From NCBI RefSeq assembly GCF_051713825.1, contig NZ_JBIOQR010000001.1, positions 2,604,001 to 2,668,000 of the forward strand: a stretch of 64,000 nt of DNA, read 5' to 3'. This stretch comes from Enterococcus_K sp051713825. GTDB taxonomy: Bacteria > Bacillota > Bacilli > Lactobacillales > Enterococcaceae. Made by a program: the position numbers and the translations under genes. This document shows, one piece after another, positions 45,470 to 52,784 of the stretch (position 1 is its first letter; each line of letters opens with the position of its first letter). The notes under the pieces were generated by a model, which was not told the DNA's origin, did not search any database, and saw only the letters and a list, made by a program, of their open reading frames with translations.

Positions 45470-45600
45470 AAAAAAGACACCGAACCTATTTTAGAAAGTC
45501 CAGTGCCTTTGAAATGACAGTAATTGGTTAGAGGGACACCTTCTTTATTGTTCTTCTCACCCCTTGAAGAACCTGATCCTTGAAAGCTTGCGCCCAACCA
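45470..45600 (-). promoter_or_regulatory. Leader attenuator / candidate riboswitch of the ntp operon
   Basis: The roughly 175-base leader contains an intrinsic terminator: GGCACTGGACT pairs with AGGTTCGGTGTC (45476-45507), followed by TTTTTT (complement of 45470-45475). Upstream, TGGTT (45596-45600) and AACCA (45525-45529) can close a domain holding a GTTCTT/AAGAAC hairpin (45550-45572) and a GGGCGCAAGC segment. GGTGTC occurs twice, at 45535-45540 and 45476-45481, and both copies can pair with GGCACT (45502-45507). That is the mutually exclusive terminator/antiterminator layout of a riboswitch. Na+-I riboswitches (the former DUF1646 motif) are known for Na+-transport genes; membership is inferred, not shown. 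Confidence 0.75.
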
Positions 45601-45623
45601 TTTTTTATTCAGATATGCTTATT

Positions 45624-45652
45624 AGTATATCAAATAATGGGGGAAAAGCCAA
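45624..45652 (-). promoter_or_regulatory. Promoter of the ntp operon
   Basis: Minus strand -35 TTGGCT (complement of 45647-45652), spacer 17, -10 TATACT (complement of 45624-45629). The predicted start near 45617 places the terminator hairpin inside the transcribed leader. Confidence 0.7.
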
Positions 45653-45750
45653 TATTTTTCACTAACAGACAGATACTTCTAAAGAGAATCGAAATATTTT
45701 TGAAAGCAGGATTCACATGATACAATTGAAAAAGAAAAAGGAGTGAGTTT

Positions 45751-46470
45751 ATGAACCAACCGATTATTGGAATTGCTGGCAATCAGTTAATTCATGCAAC
45801 AGAAGTATTTAATGGGAATTTTGTTACGTACACACCTCAGGGCTTTGTAGATGGCGTTTTGGAAGCTGGTGGTTTGCCTCTGATTTTACCTATAAGCGCT
45901 CCTAAAAAGGCGAAAGACTACATAAAAAGTATTGATAAACTGTTACTAGCAGGAGGACAAGATGTCAGTCCGAGAATGTATCATGAGGAACCCCAGCCAA
46001 CATTGGAAGAAACAAATTATGCACGAGATATTTTTGAAGCAGAATTAATTAAAGAAGCCATTTTGCAAAAGAAACCTATCTTGACGGTATGTCGTGGCAC
46101 GCAACTATTAAATGTGGTGTTAGGTGGCACGCTTTATCAGGATTTATCTCAGTATGATCAATGGCGTGTCAAGCATGCACAACAGCCAACAGCGCCCCAA
46201 TTTTCTACGCACAGTATAACGGTGTTCTCTGAGAGTCAAATTGGGCAACTAATCCCTGACAAGACCTATGTTAATTCGTATCATCATCAAGCACTAAAAG
46301 AGTTAGCTCCTGGATTAATAGCGACTGCCTGGGCAGCAGATGGCATTATTGAAGCAGTTGAAAGCTCAGAAGGCCTGCCGATTTTGGGTGTTCAGTGGCA
46401 TCCTGAACTAACTCGCAGCGTAGAGGAAAAAGAACAAAAAATATTTGATTATTTCGTAAATGAGATGTAA
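45751..46470 (+). CDS. Gamma-glutamyl-gamma-aminobutyrate hydrolase-like class I glutamine amidotransferase
   Basis: A 239-residue peptidase C26 family protein (PuuD-like). The catalytic triad is visible: Cys in LTVCRGTQLLNVVLGG, and His and Glu in GVQWHPELTRS. KLLLAGGQDVSPRMY is the oxyanion-side motif. PuuD hydrolyses gamma-glutamyl-GABA in putrescine breakdown, but no other puu genes are nearby, so the substrate is open. ATG 45751 after AAGGAG. Divergent from the ntp operon. Confidence 0.9.
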   Translation: MNQPIIGIAGNQLIHATEVFNGNFVTYTPQGFVDGVLEAGGLPLILPISAPKKAKDYIKSIDKLLLAGGQDVSPRMYHEEPQPTLEETNYARDIFEAELIKEAILQKKPILTVCRGTQLLNVVLGGTLYQDLSQYDQWRVKHAQQPTAPQFSTHSITVFSESQIGQLIPDKTYVNSYHHQALKELAPGLIATAWAADGIIEAVESSEGLPILGVQWHPELTRSVEEKEQKIFDYFVNEM

Positions 46471-46506
46471 AACTAGCACTAGTTAAACAACAGATAAACA
46501 AAAAAG

Positions 46507-46715
46507 GAGAGCATGGGATATAACTTTTTGAGTTAGGTCCCAGCCTCTCTTTATCCGAATAAACGGTGGGTACAGAAGCAACTCCTTCGGAAATAAGCTG
46601 AAATTCACAAAAATTTGAAGAGCAATTTCCGTGAATTCCTTCTTATTTCTCGGAGTTAAACACTTCTGTCCCATCCTCCTATTCCTGAATAAACGGTGGA
46701 CAGAAGAGACTCCAG
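46507..46715. repeat. Modular intergenic repeat, copy 5, with a partial second unit
   Basis: A diverged opening hairpin (GAGCATGGGATATAACT and GGTCCCAGCCTCTC) is followed by CCGAATAAACGGTGGGTACA, the GAAATTCACAAAAATTTG module and CACTTCTGTCCCATCCTC (ends 46679). A second partial unit (GAATAAACGGTGGACAGAAG) follows to about 46715. It lies between two convergent genes. Confidence 0.85.
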
Positions 46716-46732
46716 TCCGAACTTCTTTTTGT

Positions 46733-47548
46733 TTAGAAATTGAATGAATCTGGATCTGATCCTAGTCGTTCATCAATGTTTAACGCGTTGATTTGTTCAA
46801 TTTCTTCAGCTGTTAATTCAAAGTCGAATACGTCGAAATTCTCTTTGATTCGACTTTCATGGACGGATTTAGGAATCACGATAATATCATTTTGGAGATG
46901 CCAACGAATAATTATTTGTGCTGCTGATTTTCCATATTTTTGACCAATTTCAATAAGTTTTGGTGTTTCTAAGATTTTTCCTTGCCCTAATGGAGACCAC
47001 GCTTCAACTGCAATGCCTTCAGCCTCTAAGTACGCACGTAGGGGTTCTTGCGTCAATGTTGGGTGGATTTCAATTTGATCGACCATGGGCTTGATTGTCG
47101 CTGTGGTCAATAAATCCTCTAGATGATGTTGATGGAAGTTGGATACACCAATCACTTTTGCGCGACCACTGGCATAAATTTCTTCTAAGGCTTTCCAAGA
47201 GTCCTTGTACTTACCAGCAACCGGCCAATGAATTAAGTATAAATCAACATAATCTAAGCCTAATCGTTCAAGACTTTCATCAAAGGCTTTTAAGGCAGAT
47301 TCATACCCTTGATCATCATTCCATAATTTGGTAGTCACAAATAGTTCTTCTCTAGGAATATTTGAACGGCGAATGCCTTCGCCTACTCCCTTTTCATTTT
47401 TGTAGACTTTTGCGGTATCAATCATCCGATATCCTGTTTCTAGTGCCCATTGTACTGCTTGTGCGGCTTCTTCATCCTCCACACGCCATACTCCGAGGCC
47501 AAAACGTGGCATTTGAGTACCGTTTGCTAATTGTTTTGTTATTGTCAA
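46733..47548 (-). CDS. Aldo/keto reductase
   Basis: A 271-residue NADPH-dependent aldo/keto reductase of the AKR5-like, 2,5-diketogluconate reductase group. The tetrad is Asp and Tyr in MIDTAKVYKNEKGVGEGI, Lys in FVTTKLWNDD and His in DLYLIHWPV. The cofactor segment is IPKSVHESRIKEN. The start is TTG 47548 (MTITKQLANG), 7 bases after GGAGG; the open frame extends 20 codons further without a ribosome site. Substrate unknown. Confidence 0.93.
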   Translation of the reverse strand: MTITKQLANGTQMPRFGLGVWRVEDEEAAQAVQWALETGYRMIDTAKVYKNEKGVGEGIRRSNIPREELFVTTKLWNDDQGYESALKAFDESLERLGLDYVDLYLIHWPVAGKYKDSWKALEEIYASGRAKVIGVSNFHQHHLEDLLTTATIKPMVDQIEIHPTLTQEPLRAYLEAEGIAVEAWSPLGQGKILETPKLIEIGQKYGKSAAQIIIRWHLQNDIIVIPKSVHESRIKENFDVFDFELTAEEIEQINALNIDERLGSDPDSFNF

Positions 47549-47664
47549 ATCGTTTCCTCCTCTATGTCTTATTTCTTTTATTTTCCGTTTCTTTGTGACT
47601 AACGTCAATTATTTTGCGCATTTATTTATGTAAAGGCGAGCCATCGATAAATGTTGACGTTAAA

Positions 47665-47954
47665 AAAGTTATGTCCCAAACTTCTTTTATCCGAATAAAC
47701 GGTGGACATAGAAGAAACTCCATCTGCACGTTGTTCCGCTCTCAACAACTTCTATGCATGGGACATGCTAGAGTTGAAGGACTCCGATCTCATCAATCTC
47801 TAAAGGTGAGACACCTTAAGAATTGAAGGACTCCGATCTCATCAATCTCTAAAGGTGAGACACCTCAAGAATTGAAGGACTCCACTCTCAACAACTTCTA
47901 CGCATGGGACATGCTAGAGTTGAAGGTTCTCGGAGTTACACACTTCCCAACCTC
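47665..47954. repeat. Modular intergenic repeat, copy 6
   Basis: It has AAGTTATGTCCCAAAC, CCGAATAAACGGTGGACATA, the CGCATGGGACATGC-type module twice (once as TGCATGGGACATGC), and two tandem units with CATCAATCTCTAAAGGTGAG. It ends in TCGGAGTTACACACTTCC and CAACCTC. The GAAATTCACAAAAATTTG module is absent. Confidence 0.85.
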
Positions 47955-47978
47955 TTTTTTTGTGTTACTTTTTTCCGG

Positions 47979-48089
47979 CTAACCTTGCATGCAGTCAATC
48001 TTTTCCATAATTTGAGAAGGAACAACTGAAACAAGGGTTAAAACGAGTAAGGTAGCAAACCATTTCCACCAAAACGTTTCCTTCAGCAT
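47979..48089 (-). CDS. Small membrane peptide (36 residues)
   Basis: A short gene not obvious from length alone. ATG 48089 follows AAAGGAGG by about 7 bases, a near-perfect ribosome site, and the frame runs 36 codons to TAG. The product has one hydrophobic helix (WFATLLVLTLVSVVP) after Trp-rich FWWKW, and a short polar tail. The ribosome site lies within the last codons of the preceding gene, so the two are translationally coupled. It could be a small regulatory, toxic or bacteriocin-like peptide; I do not recognise it. Confidence 0.7.
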   Translation of the reverse strand: MLKETFWWKWFATLLVLTLVSVVPSQIMEKIDCMQG

Positions 48090-48093
48090 GTCT

Positions 48094-48417
48094 CTACCTC
48101 CTTTGTAGACGCTGTACTTCAGCACTGACCTTGTTTTTCAGATAGGCTCTGTATCTAAAAAGTAAAAAATGAAGGTTATAGACGACCGTTATTAACATGG
48201 TCATTTCTAATAGAGTGAGATGAAGAAATCGTTGAACCTGATTCACTTCAAGTAGTTCAAGTAGTCCGACCACAACTAAGGTAAGCATCACCACGGTTCC
48301 CACCGCAGAAAAAGCATTCATTTTTTCCTCGCCGAATTTTGATATCCCCATAATCATTAAAAACAGGAGGATTGACAGCCCACCTATCCCATAAAAAAAC
48401 CATTCGATACTCATCAT
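48094..48417 (-). CDS. Small membrane protein with three predicted helices
   Basis: A 107-residue protein with hydrophobic segments at about residues 5-24, 36-57 and 67-88 and a basic C-terminus (RYRAYLKNKVSAEVQRLQRR). Family not recognised. It starts at ATG 48417 after AAGAGGTGA. It is driven by a promoter preceded by LytTR-type direct repeats, and its last codons contain the ribosome site of the next small gene. Confidence 0.75.
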   Translation of the reverse strand: MMSIEWFFYGIGGLSILLFLMIMGISKFGEEKMNAFSAVGTVVMLTLVVVGLLELLEVNQVQRFLHLTLLEMTMLITVVYNLHFLLFRYRAYLKNKVSAEVQRLQRR

Positions 48418-48439
48418 CTCACCTCTTTTCTTATCTCTA

Positions 48440-48506
48440 ATTATAGTAAATCCAAGGCAATAAATAGCTTTCCTATCCTAATTGGTCAATTTTGTTTCCT
48501 AAACGG
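48440..48506 (-). promoter_or_regulatory. Promoter with LytTR-type direct repeats, unit 1
   Basis: Minus strand: CCGTTTAGG (complement of 48498-48506), exactly 12 bases, CCAATTAGG (48477-48485), 31 bases, then -10 TATAAT (48440-48445). No -35 hexamer is present. Two 9-bp repeats spaced by 12 just above a poor -35 is the layout bound by LytTR regulators such as AgrA and ComE. Confidence 0.72.
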
Positions 48507-48576
48507 CTCAAGTAAACCGATTAAATGTTTAAATGAAAAACGCTATTACCTGTGTCGTGTATCGGTTTTCTTAATT

Positions 48577-49062
48577 CTAAACATCTCCAGTAGTCGCACT
48601 CGCACTTTCGACATAGTCTAGTGCTAATGAAAAAGCGACGAGTAAGTGTTCATCTGACCTATTTAAGCAATCAATCTCGTAAGAATCAGCCATTTTTAAC
48701 CATTGTTTATTGACTGAACCAATTTGATGGCCGTTTTTTAAGACCTTAAACTTTGAAGTCCAGTTGCCTTCCATGGTAATATCTGAGCCCACGACTTCAT
48801 ATTTTGGTTTAAAAGACATCATTTTTTTTTGAATCAGAAGCTCTTGACCATCTGTTGTCCGCAAAAAGAACGCTGTGGACCAGCTTCTTAGTTTTTGAAC
48901 CACTTCGGCTACTTGATTCCCCTGTATGTCATAGAGAAAAAAACGCTTCGAAAAGCTCATCAATTTCTCCTCTGCATAATACACATCATTTCCAAAAGCA
49001 TCCTTAATATAAAAACGATCCTTCATACTCAATAATTTTTGTTTTACATATAGTTTTCTCAT
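48577..49062 (-). CDS. LURP-one-related / YxjI-like protein
   Basis: A 161-residue protein of the LURP-one-related (tubby-like) family. Repeating beta strands with recurring motifs (DRFYIKDAFGNDVYYAEEKL, RFFLYDIQGNQVAEV, FKVLKNGHQIGSVNKQW) form the expected barrel. The biochemical role of bacterial members is unknown; membrane or lipid sensing has been suggested for related proteins. Its promoter nearly duplicates that of the next unit downstream, so both probably answer one regulator. Confidence 0.85.
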   Translation of the reverse strand: MRKLYVKQKLLSMKDRFYIKDAFGNDVYYAEEKLMSFSKRFFLYDIQGNQVAEVVQKLRSWSTAFFLRTTDGQELLIQKKMMSFKPKYEVVGSDITMEGNWTSKFKVLKNGHQIGSVNKQWLKMADSYEIDCLNRSDEHLLVAFSLALDYVESASATTGDV

Positions 49063-49120
49063 TGTTAGACACTCCTATTTTTTAATTGGATTCAACATAA
49101 ACCCCTTGTTCTTATCTCTA

Positions 49121-49187
49121 ATTATAGTAAAAACCAAAGTACAAAAAGCCTTTCTATCCTAATCGGTCGATTTTGTATCCTAAACGG
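49121..49187 (-). promoter_or_regulatory. Promoter with LytTR-type direct repeats, unit 2
   Basis: Minus strand: CCGTTTAGG (complement of 49179-49187), exactly 12 bases, CCGATTAGG (49158-49166), 31 bases, -10 TATAAT (49121-49126). All distances equal those of unit 1 and much of the spacer is conserved (ACAAAATYGAC), pointing to duplication or strong selection. It drives the LURP-one gene. Confidence 0.75.
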
Positions 49188-49269
49188 CGAAAGTTTTCGA
49201 CTAGATAGTTAAACAGCAGAGCCACCTCTTCTTGTTCAGTCGGTTTTTGACCTTATGTATTCTTTACAG

Positions 49270-49312
49270 TAAAAAGTTGCTAATCGATTCGTTCATCGAC
49301 CAGCAACTTTTT
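49270..49312 (-). terminator. Terminator of the NatAB-type operon
   Basis: AAAAAGTTGCTGGTCGAT and ATCGATTAGCAACTTTTT form a long stem with a small mismatch, ending in a T-run on the minus strand, just after the permease stop. Confidence 0.9.
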
Positions 49313-49321
49313 CATTTTTGT

Positions 49322-50596
49322 TTATTGTGCTTTACTTTTTCTTTCATTTTTCATGATTGAAAGTGATTGTTTTAGTGAAGAGAAGAGTCCGCCTTCACTG
49401 TATACCAAAACATTTGATTTATACATTGCAGCAGAAAAGAACATTAAGATAAATGTTGAAATGATTAACACAACGACTGAAATTGCTGCACCAGCTATAT
49501 CGACGGTTTCATTCGCCAATCGAATCGGCATGACATAAGAGGATAAGAACGGGATATAAGAAGTCACTCTTATCACGATATTGTTTGGATCAGCAGCGCC
49601 TAACGTCAATCCTAACATGTAAGCGCCAAGCGATAGATAAGTGACCGGCAGAATTGCTTTTGCCGTATCTTCTGCCTTGTTAACAAGTGAACCACATAAA
49701 GCCGCCAAAACAGAATAGATAAGAATGCCCAAAATAATGAAAATTGCTGTAAATCCTAAGAATGGGCCAACAATTTTTTGTAAGGCACCACTTTGCGTAA
49801 ACTGCTTCACGAATTCTAAATCTTTAAACTTCATGTAGCCGGCACCAAAGATTGCGACATACAAGACAATTTGAGTAACCGCAACAAGTAGAACACCAAT
49901 TAGTTTTCCATAAAAATGAGTCTGTGCTTTGGTACTAGATAAGATGACTTCCATAATTCGTGTGCCTTTTTCGGAAGCAATTTCTTGAGCAATAATTTGT
50001 GCATACGTTAAAATAATAACAAAAAGCAGAATCGTCGCTGCATAACTAACTAAGAACTGGATGTCGCTATTATCTTCCCCAATTTTCATTTTCCCAGAAT
50101 CGTCAAAGCTGACCTTTTGCTTAACAAATTCTGCTGGCTGAGTCAAACTGGCTACTTCTTCAGCGCTTAAACCAAGCTGAGTTGCCCGTCCAGAAGATTG
50201 AAGAGAAGCAAGTAACTGTTGAAGAATTAATTCTGTACTTTGCCCCATAGAAGATTCACTGAATAATTCCCCTTTTACAGTTTGTGTCTGTTCATCAATC
50301 GTTAAGACCATGTAAGCATCGATTTTTTCATCGCTCAGTTTGGTTTGAGCCTTTTTTTCAGAATCCACCGCTGTAAATTCATAGTCAGATGATTTATCTT
50401 CAGCTAAAGCTTTGGCTAGTTCTGGTTTGTTTGAAACAAGGCCAATTTTATCAACAGTTGACATTCCTCCTGCAAAGCTCCCTGCTAAATAAATGACACC
50501 CATCATAATAAAAGGCACGAGAATCATAATTAAGAAGGCTATAGATTTTACATTTTTCTTATAAACGTCCGATGTGATAATCCAAAATTTACTCAT
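49322..50596 (-). CDS. natB: ABC transporter permease (NatB-like)
   Basis: A 424-residue ABC-2 type permease. One N-terminal helix (about residues 18-40), a large extracellular domain (about 45-180), then five helices ending near residue 400. IAQEIASEKGTRIMEVILSS is the ABC-2 signature. NatB of B. subtilis exports Na+ with NatA, but related pairs export peptides or drugs, so the substrate is uncertain. It overlaps natA by 8 bases. Confidence 0.85.
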   Translation of the reverse strand: MSKFWIITSDVYKKNVKSIAFLIMILVPFIMMGVIYLAGSFAGGMSTVDKIGLVSNKPELAKALAEDKSSDYEFTAVDSEKKAQTKLSDEKIDAYMVLTIDEQTQTVKGELFSESSMGQSTELILQQLLASLQSSGRATQLGLSAEEVASLTQPAEFVKQKVSFDDSGKMKIGEDNSDIQFLVSYAATILLFVIILTYAQIIAQEIASEKGTRIMEVILSSTKAQTHFYGKLIGVLLVAVTQIVLYVAIFGAGYMKFKDLEFVKQFTQSGALQKIVGPFLGFTAIFIILGILIYSVLAALCGSLVNKAEDTAKAILPVTYLSLGAYMLGLTLGAADPNNIVIRVTSYIPFLSSYVMPIRLANETVDIAGAAISVVVLIISTFILMFFSAAMYKSNVLVYSEGGLFSSLKQSLSIMKNERKSKAQ

Positions 50597-51488
50597 TTAA
50601 GGCACCAGCTTTCATTTTAAATATTTCCTCTAAGGTTGGTGGTTGTTGATTGAACATTGGGATGTACCCAGATTGTGTCGCGCGAGCAAAAATTTCTTTC
50701 CCAGCTTCTGGATTCGATAAAGTAATATCGAGCGTTTGATCTTCTTTTTGAAGTACTTCTTTCACCCCTTCGACTGATTGGACTTCTTCTAGTGTTAAAT
50801 CTGATTCCAAGAAGACTTTTGTTCGGCCAAACGATTGGCGGATTTCATGAACTACACCGTTTAATACCGTGCGTCCGTTGTTTAACATAATTAGGTGGTC
50901 ACAGATTTTTTCAACGTTGTCCATATTGTGACTAGAGAATATTACGCAAGAGCCTTTCTCTTTTAATTCAATAATGCCATCTTTCAAAAGCTCAGCATTG
51001 ACAGGATCCAAGCCACTAAATGGTTCATCTAAAATGATTAGCTTTGGCTCATGAATAAGCGTTGCAATCAGTTGGACTTTCTGTTGATTCCCTTTAGATA
51101 AAGATTTCACTTTATCCGTTTTTTTTCCTTTTACTTGGAATTTTTCCATCAATTCATCAATTTTGGGTTCAATCTCCTTTTTTGTTTTGCCACGTAACGC
51201 AGCAAAGTAAAGTAATTGATCTTGAATCGTAATTTTTGGATAAAGCCCACGTTCTTCTGGCAGGTACCCAATAATGTTGTAGTCTTTTTCGTTTAGCTTG
51301 TGCCCATTCCAAAGCACTTCACCTGAATCAGCTGTTAAGAAATCAAGAATCAAACGGAAGGTGGTAGTTTTGCCGGCCCCATTTTGACCAATTAACCCCA
51401 TTATCTTCCCTTTTGGAATGGTAAAGCTAAGGTCATCGACTGCTGTGTAGTTTCCAAAAGTTTTTACTAAGTTTTTTACTTCTAACAT
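50589..51488 (-). CDS. natA: ABC transporter ATP-binding protein (NatA-like)
   Basis: A 299-residue ATPase. Walker A GQNGAGKTTTFRLI, Q-loop YLPEERGLYPK, the signature variant LSKGNQQKVQLIATLI, Walker B LIILDEPFSGLDP and H-loop SSHNMDNVE. The C-terminal extension ending GYIPMFNQQPPTLEEIFKM is typical of the NatA/DrrA group. It forms the exporter with the downstream permease. Confidence 0.9.
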   Translation of the reverse strand: MLEVKNLVKTFGNYTAVDDLSFTIPKGKIMGLIGQNGAGKTTTFRLILDFLTADSGEVLWNGHKLNEKDYNIIGYLPEERGLYPKITIQDQLLYFAALRGKTKKEIEPKIDELMEKFQVKGKKTDKVKSLSKGNQQKVQLIATLIHEPKLIILDEPFSGLDPVNAELLKDGIIELKEKGSCVIFSSHNMDNVEKICDHLIMLNNGRTVLNGVVHEIRQSFGRTKVFLESDLTLEEVQSVEGVKEVLQKEDQTLDITLSNPEAGKEIFARATQSGYIPMFNQQPPTLEEIFKMKAGALNE

Positions 51489-51503
51489 ATTTTCACTCCT
51501 CTT

Positions 51504-52202
51504 TTAAAATAATTCTCTAAATAGGTGCGTCACAATTACACTGATACTTCCACCTAAGAAACCGCCAAGAAGCATAAGGAGAATTACATCACGTAATTTT
51601 CGTTGTTTCTTGGCAAATACTTCAGGATTTTTGTAAAATTCTATTCTTTTTCCATACATCACCCGAGCAAAAAGAACATTAACTATGATGCCGATTGGCC
51701 AAAATGTAAAGAAAAAACCAATGAAATAAAGGAAAAATCGCGTCCATTCAGCTGACAGATTAGTGCCAACTTCATTTTTAGACATAATCAACAAATATAT
51801 AAATACAAGCCCGACTGGAAGGGTTAAAAAACTTCGCATGATCCCCCAAACCCATTCTTTATGTATTCTGTCACGATAACTTTGTGGATCGGAGTAGATT
51901 GGGGTGGCCTCAAGGGAAGCCTCAAAATAGAAATACTTGTTTTTATAGGTGTAGATATTTTTCCATCCTGCCTCTTCGTAAAGAGACAAATAGTCAGGAA
52001 TACTGGATTTGTCACCATCATAAAAGTCAATCGCAAACTGGCTGTCTCTAGGTGTTCCCCGTTTAAAAATTAGTAGACCTGTTCTTGATACTCGATCCAA
52101 TGTCCATCCTTCATGAGCCTCTTTTTTTAACCTTGTTATCTCGTATTCAGGATAAAACATCACCCCATTGCTCATGACGTATTTTCGATCTTTGAAAATC
52201 AT
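51504..52202 (-). CDS. DUF2812 membrane protein
   Basis: A 232-residue protein. The N-terminal DUF2812 domain (EYEITRLKKEAHEGWTLDRV and YLSLYEEAGWKNIYTYKNKY) is followed by three hydrophobic helices (about residues 122-142, 155-180, 208-228). DUF2812 genes commonly sit beside PadR regulators; the function is unknown. It overlaps padR by 4 bases and precedes the exporter genes. Confidence 0.85.
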   Translation of the reverse strand: MIFKDRKYVMSNGVMFYPEYEITRLKKEAHEGWTLDRVSRTGLLIFKRGTPRDSQFAIDFYDGDKSSIPDYLSLYEEAGWKNIYTYKNKYFYFEASLEATPIYSDPQSYRDRIHKEWVWGIMRSFLTLPVGLVFIYLLIMSKNEVGTNLSAEWTRFFLYFIGFFFTFWPIGIIVNVLFARVMYGKRIEFYKNPEVFAKKQRKLRDVILLMLLGGFLGGSISVIVTHLFRELF

Positions 52203-52510
52203 ACTTCCCCTCCCTCCACTAGTAATTTTTGTCCTGCTTCAAAAAAGAGTTTTCTTCGCTGAATATCTTTTTTGAGCACTTCTTTACCTGACTCAGTGAT
52301 TGTATAGACTTTTTTCCTATCATTTGTATTTTCCAACGTGATGTATTGGTTTTTTTGAAGTTTTTTTAAGATGGTATACATACTGGCTGGCCCAATTTCA
52401 ACAGTCCCCTTTGTTAATTCACTGACTTCCTTCATAATTGCATAACCATGCTGTGGTCGTAGCAAAGCTAATAAGATTAAATAAGTAGAGTCTGTGAGTG
52501 TTTCATCCAT
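52199..52510 (-). CDS. PadR-family transcriptional regulator
   Basis: A 103-residue winged-helix repressor. LILLALLRPQHGYAIMKEV and PASMYTILKKLQKNQYITLE are the classic PadR helix-turn-helix and wing, with a short C-terminal dimerisation helix (subfamily 2). ATG 52510 after AAGGAGG. First gene of the padR-DUF2812-natA-natB operon; the palindromes in its promoter suggest autorepression, with relief by a substrate of the exporter. Confidence 0.92.
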   Translation of the reverse strand: MDETLTDSTYLILLALLRPQHGYAIMKEVSELTKGTVEIGPASMYTILKKLQKNQYITLENTNDRKKVYTITESGKEVLKKDIQRRKLFFEAGQKLLVEGGEV

Positions 52511-52551
52511 GTATTTCCTCCTTATCTAGTCACTTCTATATATCATCATCC

Positions 52552-52613
52552 GATATATCAATAAATGATATATCTCATAACGATATATTACTTGACGATA
52601 TATATATTGTCAA
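52552..52613 (-). promoter_or_regulatory. padR operon promoter with repeated GATATATC palindromes
   Basis: Minus strand -35 TTGACA (complement of 52608-52613), 17 bases, -10 TAATAT (complement of 52585-52590). GATATATC occurs at 52552-52559 and 52567-52574, with GATATAT at 52582-52588 over the -10. The block 52591-52614 is a near-perfect palindrome with CTTGAC/GTCAAG ends. Likely PadR operator. Confidence 0.75.
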
Positions 52614-52690
52614 GCAATTATATGAAAAAGAATTATTACTATTGAATAACGATAGTTTTTTTATTAGCGCACCACCTATTCAGATGCTAA

Positions 52691-52766
52691 GAGGCTGGGC
52701 CACAACAACTTATAAAGTTATGGCCCAGCCTCTCTTTATCCGAATAAACGTTGGCGACAAAAGCAG
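52691..52766 (+). repeat. Modular intergenic repeat, copy 7 (short)
   Basis: Only the first two modules are present: the hairpin GAGGCTGGGCCACAAC paired with TGGCCCAGCCTC and followed by TCTTT, and the CCGAATAAACG segment. The stem differs in sequence from other copies, yet pairing is kept (GGGCCA with TGGCCC). It lies just beyond the uvrC stop. Confidence 0.8.
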
Positions 52767-52784
52767 ATGTATATGTTTTATGGA

